Source: Autumnicola patrickiae (GTDB lineage Bacteria; Bacteroidota; Bacteroidia; Flavobacteriales; Flavobacteriaceae). Taken from it: 64,000 nt of DNA. The position numbers and the translations under genes were made by a program. The notes under the pieces were generated by a model. That model made no database searches, was not told where the DNA came from, and saw only the letters and a program-made list of their open reading frames with translations. Every line of letters begins with the position of its first letter. Position 1 is the stretch's first letter. Below, in pieces: positions 28,049 through 37,196 of the stretch. The stretch covers positions 138,189 through 202,188 of the forward strand of contig NZ_JAVRHM010000005.1 in the NCBI RefSeq assembly GCF_031846525.1. The letters are read 5' to 3'.

Positions 28049-28594
28049 TTGCTTCAGCTATTTCGGAAATACAGTTCGGTGCTTCGGTTCATTTTTATGT
28101 TCCTCGGGAGCTACTTTGTGTTTTCGATGTTTTATAATGCCTACCTGATTTTCTTTAAGTCCGACTTCTATTTTCCGGATTATCTTACTCATCTTGTTGG
28201 CGTCCAAAGTGAATCGCTTATAAATTCGTTTGGCTATAGCGCGACTGTACTTCCGCATCAAACAGAGCCTTCCATGAAGCTGTTTGTAAATGAAGTTTAC
28301 CTGGCCAGGATTGTGGAAGGTTGTAACTCAGTTAGTATTATTATTTTATTTACGGCCTTTATTCTGTCGTTCTTTGGAAAGCTTAAAGCCACTTTATTGT
28401 ACATTCTGGCGGGATCGGCGATCATTTATGCGATGAATATAATAAGAATTGCCATTTTAGCCGTCGGTCTTTACGAATATCCGCAGTACTCTTCGATCCT
28501 GCATAGTGTGGTTTTTCCGCTTATTATTTATGGAACAGTCTTTATCCTTTGGGTGCTTTGGGTACAGATTTTCTCTAAATCATTTCAGAAATGA
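28049..28594 (+). CDS. xrtF: exosortase family protein XrtF
   Basis: About 181 residues, mostly membrane helices. Exosortase/archaeosortase active-site residues are visible: Cys in VEGCNS, Arg in NIIRIAIL and His in ILHSVVFP (residues about 92, 133, 152). Exosortases are membrane cysteine transpeptidases that process C-terminal sorting signals of exported proteins; XrtF is the short flavobacterial type. No ATG opens the frame before residue 17 of this model. A TTG at 28028 is the longest option but overlaps the -7 box, so the TTG at 28049 is chosen. The stop overlaps the partner gene by 4 bp. No sorting-signal protein was recognised nearby. Confidence 0.85.
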   Translation: MLQLFRKYSSVLRFIFMFLGSYFVFSMFYNAYLIFFKSDFYFPDYLTHLVGVQSESLINSFGYSATVLPHQTEPSMKLFVNEVYLARIVEGCNSVSIIILFTAFILSFFGKLKATLLYILAGSAIIYAMNIIRIAILAVGLYEYPQYSSILHSVVFPLIIYGTVFILWVLWVQIFSKSFQK

Positions 28595-29058
28595 GGCAAA
28601 AACGTAGAATAGCAGGCATTTCTTTACTGGTGATTTTACTGGTAATTGTACGTTATTTTGAAAATTCGCTTTTTTACGATCCCTTGATTTGGTTTTACCA
28701 GGGAGATTACCTGAATAACAAAATTCCGGAATTTGACTTCTGGCCGTTGGTGCTGAATGTCATGCTGAGGTTCTTCATCAATACAGCCATTTCCCTTGTC
28801 ATCTTGTACGTTGCTTTTCTGAACAAAAACATTCTAAAATTCAGTGCCCTTCTCTATGGAATCCTTTTTCTCCTCGCCGGCAGTATCTTTATCTATCTTC
28901 TGCTTAATATCGAAAATGAGCATTTTCTCGCCCTCTTCTATGTAAGAAGGTTTCTTATTCATCCAATTTTCATCCTGATTTTACTCCCGGCTTTTTACTA
29001 CTATCGCCTTAGAAACACAAATTCCGGTAAAACTGAAAGTTTTTCCAATAATAGCTAA
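28591..29058 (+). CDS. exosortase F system-associated membrane protein
   Basis: 155 residues with four hydrophobic segments (about 6-22, 58-78, 84-104, 120-138). It matches the conserved partner found directly behind xrtF in flavobacteria (N-terminal RYFENSLFYDPLIWFYQGDY). The ATGA overlap with xrtF implies translational coupling. Biochemical role unknown; it may stabilise the exosortase or present its substrates. Confidence 0.85.
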   Translation: MRQKRRIAGISLLVILLVIVRYFENSLFYDPLIWFYQGDYLNNKIPEFDFWPLVLNVMLRFFINTAISLVILYVAFLNKNILKFSALLYGILFLLAGSIFIYLLLNIENEHFLALFYVRRFLIHPIFILILLPAFYYYRLRNTNSGKTESFSNNS

Positions 29059-29120
29059 AGCTGGCCTGCTGTTATTCTGCTATTTTTGTCACTTCCAACT
29101 TTTTAGAAAACGGTTTATTA

Positions 29121-29137
29121 AAAAAGTTGTATTTTTG
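29121..29137 (+). promoter_or_regulatory. -7 box TATTTTTG with overlapping AAAAAGTTGTAT motif
   Basis: Exact TAnnTTTG at 29130-29137, only 6 bp before the ATG at 29144, so the leader must be extremely short. AAAAAGTTGTAT (29121-29132) overlaps it and resembles the AAAAYTGTAWAAT sequence found before the copper-storage and copA genes, suggesting shared regulation. Confidence 0.5.
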
Positions 29138-29143
29138 TAGCCG

Positions 29144-29548
29144 ATGAAAAAGTCACTTCATAATAGTATTTCTATATTAATGGCCTTTGTAGTGCTGTTT
29201 TCCACCGTTTCTTTTACGGTAGATAAACATTTCTGCGGAAGCATATTGGTAGACACTGCAATTTTGGCAAAAGCTGAAACCTGCGGGATGGAAATGTTGT
29301 CTTCCAAAGATACGATTGATGGAGATGCTTGTTGCAGCAACGAAAAAGTAGCTGTAGAAGGGCAGGATGAATTAAAACATAACTTCCAGTCTTTCGATCT
29401 GGATCAACAAATGTTTTTAACCACGTTTACCTGGTCTTACATCAACCTGTTCGAGGGACTTCCGGAACAGGTAATTCCTTTTAAAGATTATTCCCCTCCT
29501 TTGCTGGTCTCAGATATACATCTGGTAGACAGCGTTTTTCTTATTTGA
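29144..29548 (+). CDS. HYC_CC_PP family protein, start of the copper efflux operon
   Basis: 134 residues. A signal peptide (about 1-24) is followed by the three short motifs that name the family: HFC (His29-Cys31), CC (63-64, in ACCSNE) and PP (about 118-119, in YSPPLL). Five cysteines and several histidines and methionines make metal binding plausible. The family commonly sits ahead of CusA-type exporters in Bacteroidetes, as here (118 bp before cusA). Exact role, such as periplasmic metal chaperone or sensor, is unknown. Confidence 0.85.
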   Translation: MKKSLHNSISILMAFVVLFSTVSFTVDKHFCGSILVDTAILAKAETCGMEMLSSKDTIDGDACCSNEKVAVEGQDELKHNFQSFDLDQQMFLTTFTWSYINLFEGLPEQVIPFKDYSPPLLVSDIHLVDSVFLI

Positions 29549-29609
29549 TAATTTATAGATGTTGTAGTTGGTAAGCTAAAGCTCTACCAGCAGGCACAGT
29601 TGTGTCTAT

Positions 29610-29639
29610 TTCAGAAATCTTCCTTCGGACATTTCTGAA
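29610..29639 (+). promoter_or_regulatory. stem-loop in the HYC_CC_PP-cusA gap
   Basis: TTCAGAAAT / ATTTCTGAA, perfect 9-bp arms around a 12-nt loop, 27 bp before the cusA start. No T-tract follows, so it is not a standard terminator. It could be an RNA processing or attenuation element, or a protein site. Confidence 0.4.
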
Positions 29640-29666
29640 GCATTTCATCCTTAAATTATTAAAAGA

Positions 29667-32600
29667 ATGTTCAGTAAAGTTATTAAGTATTTCCTGTACA
29701 ACCGGTTGGTGGCCGTGATCCTGCTATTATTTCTGGTAGGATGGGGAATTGTTACAGCACCATTTAATTGGGACACCGGATTTTTACCCAACGATCCTGT
29801 TCCTGTAGATGCCATTCCCGATATTGGTGAAAATCAGCAGATCGTATTTACAGACTGGCCGGGCCCGTTCCCCGCAGGATATTGAGGATCAGATTACCTA
29901 TCCGCTTACCACTTCCTTACTTGGGATTCCCGGAGTGAAATCCATACGGAGTTCCTCGATGTTTGGGTTTTCCAGTATTTACATAATCTTCGAAGAAGAT
30001 GTGGAATTCTACTGGTCACGTTCACGCGTCCTGGAAAAACTGAATTCTCTTCCGGCAGGTTTACTTCCTCCCGATGCACAACCGGCGCTGGGGCCAGATG
30101 CTACCGGCTTGGGGCAGGTTTTCTGGTACACACTTGAGGGCCGTGATCCTGACGGGAACGTTACCGGAGGCTGGGATCTTCACGAACTTCGAAAAATTCA
30201 GGATTATTATGTGAAGCTTGGTCTAAGCGGAACCCGAGGTGTTGCCGAAGTTGCTTCGGTTGGTGGATATGTTCAGGAATATCAAATAGATGTTAATCCA
30301 GATGCTTTAAAAGCTTACAATATCGGTATAGATCAGGTGATGATGGCCGTTAAAAATTCCAACCGGGACGTAGGTGCAAAGACAATGGAAGTAAATAAGG
30401 TGGAATATCTTGTGCGTGGGCTTGGATATATAGAATCCATTGAAGATATAGAGAACACAGTTGTTTCAGAAAATGAAAATACTCCGATCTTAATACAGGA
30501 TATTGCAGAAGTTCATCTTGGGCCGGCACAACGCCGCGGATTACTGGATAAAGGGGGAGCCGAAGTTGTAGGCGGGGTGGTGGTTGCCCGGTATGGTTCA
30601 AATCCGTTGCAGGTAATTGAGAATACGAAAGAGAAGATCGCAGAAATTTCATCAGGCTTACCAACAAAAACCTTAGCCGATGGAACTGAGAGTCAGCTTA
30701 CCATTGTTCCGTTTTATGATCGTACACAGCTGATCAACGAAACGATTGGAACGTTAGAAACTGCACTTTCTCACGAGATCCTTATTAGCATAATTGTAAT
30801 AATTGTGCTGGTGCTTAGTATTAGAGCGTCCTTCCTTATTTCAAGTTTGTTGCCAATCGCCGTCTTAATGACCTTTATCGTGATGCGGTATTTTAATGTA
30901 GATGCTAACGTAGTTGCGCTTTCTGGAATTGCAATTGCAATTGGGGTGATGGTGGATGTCGGGATCGTCTTTGTCGAAAACACTATCCGGCACCTGGAAT
31001 TCCCTGATAATAAAAATGCCACCGGAAATAAACTGCTGGAAGTGATCCACAGAGCTACCATAGAAGTGGCACCTGCGGTGACCACTGCTTTGGCGACCAC
31101 TGTAGTTAGTTTTCTTCCGGTTTTCTTTATGGAAAATGCTGAAGGAAAACTTTTCCGTCCGCTGGCGTTTACAAAGACTTTTGCTATTGCTGCGGCTTTC
31201 GTGGTAGGAATCCTGATATTACCGATGCTTTCCTACTTCGCTTTCAACTTTAAAATAGACAAAAAACGGACTCAGAGAATCTGGAACATTATCCTGATAA
31301 TTTCAGGGATTGCACTGGCTATAATTTTTGGATTCTGGCTTCCGCTGGCACTTACGCTTATCGGGATCCTCAAAATAGTGGATGCTCAAAAACCCCAATT
31401 ATTGGGCAAATATTCAGAAAATATTATTCTCGGGATCATTGTCGCAGTAAGTGTACTTTTCCTTTCGGAAGAATGGATGCCGCTCGGTTTTCAGAATTCT
31501 TTATTTTCAAACTACATATTTGTTATCATTTTGCTGGCGCTCACGCTGTTGTTTTTAATGGCGATCGTGAGATACTATGAGCCGATTCTTACATGGTGTC
31601 TGGAAAATAAGGGCAAATTCCTGCTTTTACCGCTTATCACTATTTTCTTCGGAATAATGATTTGGTTCGGGTTTCCGAGGATCTTCGGTTTTGTAGCTAA
31701 CGGACTCGAGAAAACGGGATGGGAAGTGAGAAAAACAAGCGTCTGGTCTGGTCTCACGCACACATTTCCCGGTGTGGGAAAAGAATTTATGCCTTCGCTA
31801 AATGAAGGAAGTTATTTGCTGATGCCTACCACGATGCCACACGCGGGGATAGAAGAAACCCAAAAAACTGTTCGTCAGTTAGATATTGCAGTTTCTTCAA
31901 TTCCTGAAGTTGAAGTGGCCGTGGGCAAAATGGGAAGAGTGGAAAGCGCTCTGGATCCTGCGCCTATTTCTATGTTTGAAAATATCATCAACTATAAGCC
32001 GGAATATCTCCTTTCTGAAGTAGGGAAGCCAATGGCTTTTAAGGTAGATGAAGATGACAGGTTTATCCTGAAGTCCGGTGATACTGTAACAAACTCCGAA
32101 GGAATTGAGCGGGATATTCTAAAGGAGCAGCTTATTGCAGATGAAGACGGCGAGTATTACCGAAACTGGCGGGAACACATCAGGAGTCCTGATGATATTT
32201 GGGACGAAATTGTGCAAAGGACGAACCTTCCGGGTGTCACCTCAGCGCCAAAACTTCAGCCTATAGAAACACGCCTGGTCATGTTGCAGACCGGAATGCG
32301 TGCTCCTATGGGAATTAAAATCTACGGGCCGGATCTGCAAAGCATTCAGGAGTTCGGAATTCAGCTGGAGCAGTTATTAAAAGAAGTTCCTGCAGTTAAA
32401 TCTGAAGCTGTTTTTGCAGATCGGGTGGTTGGGAAACCTTACCTGGAAATAGACATCAACCGTAATGCCATTGCGAGGTATGGATTGAGCATAGAAGATG
32501 TTCAGCAAACTATCGAAACTGCAATTGGCGGAATGGAGATCACCTCTACTGTAGAGGGACGGGAACGTTTTCCGGTTAGGGTCAGGTATCCGCGGGAACT

Positions 32601-33492
32601 TCGGGACGATCCCGAATCTATAAAACGGATTCTGGTACCAACGCGTTCCGGAGCGCAGATTCCTCTGGGAGAACTTGCCGATCTTAACTATGAGCGTGGG
32701 CCGCAAATGATAAAAAGTGAAGACACCTTTTTAACCGGTTATGTTCTTTTTGATAAACGCGAAAATTACGCAGAAGTAGATGTCGTGAATGATGCGCAGG
32801 CATATATCCAGGAGAAAATAGATGCCGGGGAGCTGGTAGTTCCTGCAGGAATAAGCTATAAATTTTCGGGAAATTATGAAAATCAGGTGCGGGCGGTAAA
32901 ACGTCTTGCCATACTAATACCTATTTGTCTGATCATTATTTTCCTGTTGCTGTATTTTCAATTTAAAACAGTGATAGCCTCTACGATCCATTTTTCGGGA
33001 GTTTTTGTGGCTTTTGCCGGTGGTTTCATCATGATCTGGCTTTACGGGCAGGAATGGTTTATGGATTTTGCGGTCTCGGGAATGAATATGAGGGATTTGT
33101 TTCAGATGGGGACAATTAATCTTAGTGTGGCAGTCTGGGTCGGATTTATTGCGCTCTTCGGAATTGCCACCGATGATGGGGTATTAATGGGAACTTATAT
33201 CCACCAGGTTTTTGAAGAAAGAAAACCCACCACGGTTCCGGAAGTTCGGGATGCTGTAATGGAAGCTGGTAAAAAGCGGGTAAGGCCGGCCATGATGACT
33301 ACTGCAGTGACAATAATTGCCTTATTTCCGGTGTTAACTTCCACAGGAAAAGGTTCCGATATTATGGTTCCAATGGCCATCCCAATAGTTGGCGGAATGC
33401 TGATTCAGATAATGACCATTTTTGTGGTGCCGGTATTACAGGCGTATTGGCGGGAACATTCCCCCTCTGACTCCCCCGAAGGGGGAGAATAA
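29667..33492 (+). pseudogene. cusA: CusA/CzcA heavy-metal RND efflux pump, frameshifted as given
   Basis: Two frames encode one CusA. The first (29667-29885) runs MFSKVIKYFLYNRL to FTDWPG, then leaves frame. The second continues RSPQDIEDQITYPLTTSLLG through to 33492. Removing one C from CCC at 29864-29866 restores FTDWPG-RSPQDIED and a 1274-residue protein. The rest is intact: RND helices with GIAIAIGVMVDVGIVFVENT, then FGIATDDGVLMGTYIHQV and GKKRVRPAMMTT. CusA pumps Cu+/Ag+ or other cations with CusB and CusC, encoded next. The intact length suggests a sequencing error or very recent mutation. The last residues (SPSDSPEGGE) come from a dispersed DNA repeat. Confidence 0.85.
33461..33487. repeat. 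C/G-rich hairpin repeat, copy A (3' end of cusA)
   Basis: CTCCCCC-GAA-GGGGGAG, a perfect 7-bp hairpin preceded by CCCCCTCTGA, and ending 5 bp before the cusA stop codon is complete. It encodes the end of CusA. Copy B at 33559-33582 is the same sequence in inverted orientation. Confidence 0.7.
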
Positions 33493-33519
33493 AAATGGTT
33501 CTCCAAAACAAAAATTATT

Positions 33520-34812
33520 ATGAAATTATATATAAAAATATTCTTTAAATCATTGAGGCTCCCCCTTCGGGGGCTGGGGGGATTTTTGTTTTTCTTCTTT
33601 TGGGGGCTGGGGGGATATGCCCAGAATTTGGACAACTATCTCCAGGTTGCTGCAGAGAATAATCCCGAGGTGCAATCTGCTTACACCGCTTTTGAAGCGG
33701 CTATGCAGCAGGTACCTCAGGTTTCGTCCCTGCCCGATCCTACGCTCACCATGAGCGCCTTTGGAAGGATGGTAGAAACGCGACTGGGAGCACAGGAAGC
33801 GCGGTTTTCTTTAATGCAGATGTTCCCGTGGTTTGGAACTTTGGAAGCAAAAGCGACTACGGCAGAATTAATGGCTAAAGCAAAATTCCAGGAATACCTG
33901 GATGTGCGGGGAAACCTAAGTTATCAGGTGAAATCGGCCTATGCTGAAATTTTCCAGTTATCGGCAACTATTGCGGTAAAGGAGGATAACCTAGAAATCC
34001 TGGATTCTTACCGGGAACTGGCCTTGAGAAAATTTGAAGCCGGGAGCGCACCCATGGTAAATGTGGTGAAAATTGATATACAGCGGGAGCAGGCAATCAC
34101 TGAAATTTTGCTGTTGAAAGAGGAACTCGAAACATTAAGGACTCAGTTTAACTTACTCTTAAACCGAAGAATTAATGAAGAAGTTTTTGTTGCAGATACG
34201 CTGATGGTTGAGGAGCTATTTAATGAGATGAAGCCGGAAATAATCAATGAGCAGAATTTTGAAGATCATCCTGCGATAGAGCAGTTTAACCGGCAGGCTG
34301 AAGCATATGAGAGTCAGCAAGTGGTAGCCAGGAAAAACGGACTCCCGCAAATCGGAATTGGAGTGGACTACTCGGTAATTTCAGAAAGAACAGATGCAAA
34401 TCCTGTCAATAACGGGCAGGATGCAATCATGCCGATGCTTTCGGTAAGCCTGCCCATCTTCAGAAAAAAATATAAAGCAGCGCAAAAAGAAGCTGAACTT
34501 ATGGAAACTGCAACAGAACAAAACAGGGAGGCGAAAATTAACAATATGAAGAGCGAACTGGAGATGACACAGTACAAACTTCGGAAGGCACAGCGGCTAA
34601 TTTCGCTTTACGACAGGCAGCTGGAAAGTTCGAAGCAGGCCAATAAATTACAAATATCGGCCTTCAGTAATGCGACCGGTAATTTTGAAGAAGTTTTGCA
34701 AATGAATCAGGATATTCTAATGCTTCAGCTTCAGAAAATAGAAGCAATAAAAAATGCTTTTGTGGCCAATGCAAAACTGGATTATTTCTTCATTAACAAA
34801 AATCAGGACTAA
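33520..34812 (+). CDS. TolC-family outer-membrane efflux protein (CusC-like)
   Basis: 430 residues. Two OEP-type repeats of long alpha-helices (about 36-220 and 235-425) match TolC/CusC trimeric channels. It should connect the CusA-CusB pump to the outside. It is 27 bp behind cusA and overlaps cusB by 1 bp. The signal peptide (1-34, ending GYAQ) is unusual: residues about 14-33 are encoded by two copies of a G-rich dispersed repeat, giving RGLGG, a run of Phe, then WGLGG. It is still hydrophobic enough to work. Confidence 0.9.
   Translation: MKLYIKIFFKSLRLPLRGLGGFLFFFFWGLGGYAQNLDNYLQVAAENNPEVQSAYTAFEAAMQQVPQVSSLPDPTLTMSAFGRMVETRLGAQEARFSLMQMFPWFGTLEAKATTAELMAKAKFQEYLDVRGNLSYQVKSAYAEIFQLSATIAVKEDNLEILDSYRELALRKFEAGSAPMVNVVKIDIQREQAITEILLLKEELETLRTQFNLLLNRRINEEVFVADTLMVEELFNEMKPEIINEQNFEDHPAIEQFNRQAEAYESQQVVARKNGLPQIGIGVDYSVISERTDANPVNNGQDAIMPMLSVSLPIFRKKYKAAQKEAELMETATEQNREAKINNMKSELEMTQYKLRKAQRLISLYDRQLESSKQANKLQISAFSNATGNFEEVLQMNQDILMLQLQKIEAIKNAFVANAKLDYFFINKNQD
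33559..33616. repeat. C/G-rich repeat copies B and C inside the CusC signal-peptide code
   Basis: Copy B: CTCCCCC-TTC-GGGGG at 33559-33573, continuing to CTGGGGGGA, the reverse complement of copy A's core. Copy C: GGGGGCTGGGGGGAT at 33602-33616 repeats 33569-33583 exactly, 33 bp (11 codons) apart, so the amino-acid frame is the same. Confidence 0.7.
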
Positions 34813-36530
34813 TGAAAAACAGAAAAAATATCATAATTATATTGATCACATTGCTGATTGGTGGTTTTATTGGCTGGCTGGTAAAACCTTCAGGCGATAC
34901 TGCAGAATCTTCTGAACATGATCATGCAGCGATGGAAGAAGATCAAATCTGGACCTGTTCCATGCACCCGCAGATTCGGCAACAGGAGCCGGGAGATTGT
35001 CCAATTTGCGGGATGGATCTTATTCCGCTTTCAGAAGACAATGCTACGGGAGATCCTGAAGTGTACAGGATGAGTGAAAATGCGCTGAAACTTGCGAATG
35101 TAAGAACGATGATCGTGGGCAGCGGAGATGCTCAAAAGGAAGTTCGTTTAAATGGAAAAGTGGTGGTAGACGAGCGAAATGCCTATACCCAGGCTACTCA
35201 TATTCCCGGTAGAATAGAGCAGTTGCGGGTGAATTTTACCGGCGAAAGTGTGAGCCGGGGTCAGACGCTGGCGACAATTTATTCTCCGGAATTAGTCACA
35301 GCGCAGGAAGAACTTTTGCAGGCGCAGGAAATTAAAGAAGGTCAGCCCGAACTTTTCGAAGCTGCAAAACAGAAGCTAAGAAACTGGAAAATTGGTGAAA
35401 ATCAGATTCAGCAGATTTTAAATAATAATCAGGCGATACAGCGCTTCCCGATAACTGCTGATGTCAGCGGAATTGTTACTGAAAAAATTGCCGATCAGGG
35501 AGATTACCTTGAGCAGGGAATGCCGGTGTATGAAATTTCCAATCTTGAGGAAGTGTGGGTGGTTTTTGACCTTTACGAAAGTGAACTCGGCTGGATTGAG
35601 GAAGGCAGTACAGTAGAATATACCATCAGGTCGCTTCCTGGAGAGACATTTACAGGAGAAATAAGCTTTATCGACCCTTTGCTGAATTCCAATACCCGCG
35701 TTGCCATGGCGCGAGTTGAGGTAGAGAATGAAAACGGAAGGTTAAAGCCCGGAATGTTTGCTTCGGGAGTAGTAGAAAATCAGGTGGGACAGGAGTCTTC
35801 CGAAGAAATTGTAGTGCCGAAATCTGCGGTGTTGTGGACAGGGGAACGTTCCCTGGTTTACATAAAATCAGAGTTGGAAGATGGTGCAGGTTTTAAATTG
35901 CGGGAAGTAACCCTTGGCCCTTCGCTGGGAGATTCTTATGTGATAGAAAACGGACTGCAGGTAGGGGATGAGATTGTAGTAAACGGAACTTTTACCGTAG
36001 ATGCGGCCGTGCAACTGGCAGGAAAGCCCAGTATGATGAATCCTGATATTAACCAGGAAGTTTTGAATGAGACTTTTACACTGCCGGAAGATGCCAGGAG
36101 CAAAGCGGCAGCTGTTGTAGAAAATTATCTGCAGCTAAAAGATGCGCTAGTGAATGATGACTTTGATTCTGCAAAGGAGTCAGCGTCAAGCCTGGGTCGA
36201 AAATTGGCAAATATCGACCCCAATACATTTTCAGAGGAGGCAAGGGCTACAATGGAACAGTTTAAGACACAATTGCAAAACCGGCACAAAGCAGTTGCTG
36301 CAGCCGGTGATATTTCAGCAATGAGAAGTAATTTTGACGAATATTCTGAAGTGATGATCAACTTTGCTTCCACTTTTCAGCCTCTGGATCAAAAACTTTT
36401 TGTTCAGCATTGCCCTATGGCAGATAATGATAACGGTGCCAACTGGCTTAGCCTTTCCGGTGAGATTCGAAATCCTTATTATGGAGAAGCGATGTTAACC
36501 TGTGGTGAGGTTTTAAAAGAAATAAATTAA
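34812..36530 (+). CDS. cusB: RND periplasmic adaptor (CusB-like) with HMBD and DUF3347
   Basis: 572 residues. N-terminal anchor (about 8-25), a His/Met-rich linker (EHDHAAMEED), a heavy-metal-binding domain (about 47-73, with Cys49, Met51-His52 and the CPICGMDL motif), then the adaptor core: barrel-sandwich, alpha-hairpin and beta-barrel domains (about 85-410, with ATHIPGRIEQLRVNFTG and GDYLEQGMPVYEISNLEEVW). The C-terminus (about 430-570) is a DUF3347 domain ending CPMADNDNGANWLSL and IRNPYYGEAMLTCG. It collects periplasmic metal and hands it to CusA. A palindromic GGGTCGA / TCGACCC pair (36194-36220) lies inside the gene. Confidence 0.92.
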   Translation: MKNRKNIIIILITLLIGGFIGWLVKPSGDTAESSEHDHAAMEEDQIWTCSMHPQIRQQEPGDCPICGMDLIPLSEDNATGDPEVYRMSENALKLANVRTMIVGSGDAQKEVRLNGKVVVDERNAYTQATHIPGRIEQLRVNFTGESVSRGQTLATIYSPELVTAQEELLQAQEIKEGQPELFEAAKQKLRNWKIGENQIQQILNNNQAIQRFPITADVSGIVTEKIADQGDYLEQGMPVYEISNLEEVWVVFDLYESELGWIEEGSTVEYTIRSLPGETFTGEISFIDPLLNSNTRVAMARVEVENENGRLKPGMFASGVVENQVGQESSEEIVVPKSAVLWTGERSLVYIKSELEDGAGFKLREVTLGPSLGDSYVIENGLQVGDEIVVNGTFTVDAAVQLAGKPSMMNPDINQEVLNETFTLPEDARSKAAAVVENYLQLKDALVNDDFDSAKESASSLGRKLANIDPNTFSEEARATMEQFKTQLQNRHKAVAAAGDISAMRSNFDEYSEVMINFASTFQPLDQKLFVQHCPMADNDNGANWLSLSGEIRNPYYGEAMLTCGEVLKEIN

Positions 36531-36554
36531 CTTTAAATATTAAATAGACAGAAA

Positions 36555-37124
36555 ATGAAAAAAGTACTTAGAAATGCAATGTTTTTTGCTGCGATCGCAG
36601 GAAGTATAAGTTTAACCTCCTGTAAAGACAATAAAGAAAACGAGGAAGTGGCGCCGCCAATGCAGAATGAAATGCATCAGGATACTATGACTGAAGAAAA
36701 TGAGGAGGTTACCGAATCTTCCCCGGAATTTACCGAAGAAGCTACCGCAGAGGTTTATAATGCGTATGTAGAAGTTAAAGATGCTTTGGTAGATACTGAT
36801 GCTTCAGAAGCACAGAATGCTGCGGAAAATCTGGTAAGCCGTTTAGAAGAAAATTCCGAAGAATCTGAACTTTTAGAACCGGCACGTAAAATTGCTGAAA
36901 CTGAAGATGTAAATCTACAGCGGGAAGCTTTTTCAGAATTAACTGCAGCGATGCAGCCTGTTTTGGAAGGAGCTTTGGCTTCGGGAGAAATTTATAAGCA
37001 ATACTGTCCCATGGCTTTTGAAGGACAGGGAGACTACTGGTATTCCAGTTCCAAGGAAATCAGGAATCCATATTTTGGTGACAAAATGCTTAACTGCGGA
37101 AGGGTAGATCAGACCTTAAATTAA
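36555..37124 (+). CDS. DUF3347 lipoprotein of the copper island
   Basis: 189 residues. Lipobox SLTSC (Cys23), an acidic, Met-containing linker (about 25-65), then a DUF3347 domain whose end (YCPMAFEGQGDYWYSSSKE, IRNPYFGDKMLNCG) closely parallels the C-terminus of CusB immediately upstream. The conserved Cys, Met and Asn residues suggest metal binding. Probably a periplasmic lipoprotein that holds metal for, or competes with, the CusB domain. Last gene of the cus operon; a terminator follows 18 bp after the stop. Confidence 0.85.
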   Translation: MKKVLRNAMFFAAIAGSISLTSCKDNKENEEVAPPMQNEMHQDTMTEENEEVTESSPEFTEEATAEVYNAYVEVKDALVDTDASEAQNAAENLVSRLEENSEESELLEPARKIAETEDVNLQREAFSELTAAMQPVLEGALASGEIYKQYCPMAFEGQGDYWYSSSKEIRNPYFGDKMLNCGRVDQTLN

Positions 37125-37142
37125 TTATGTAATTCAGAAGAG

Positions 37143-37175
37143 CTGCCTGTTCGATTAAATAAATCCGACAGGCAG
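37143..37175 (+). terminator. terminator of the cus operon
   Basis: CTGCCTGT / ACAGGCAG stem with a 17-nt loop, followed by TTATTCTTTT. Confidence 0.6.
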
Positions 37176-37196
37176 TTATTCTTTTAAAATTTTCTT

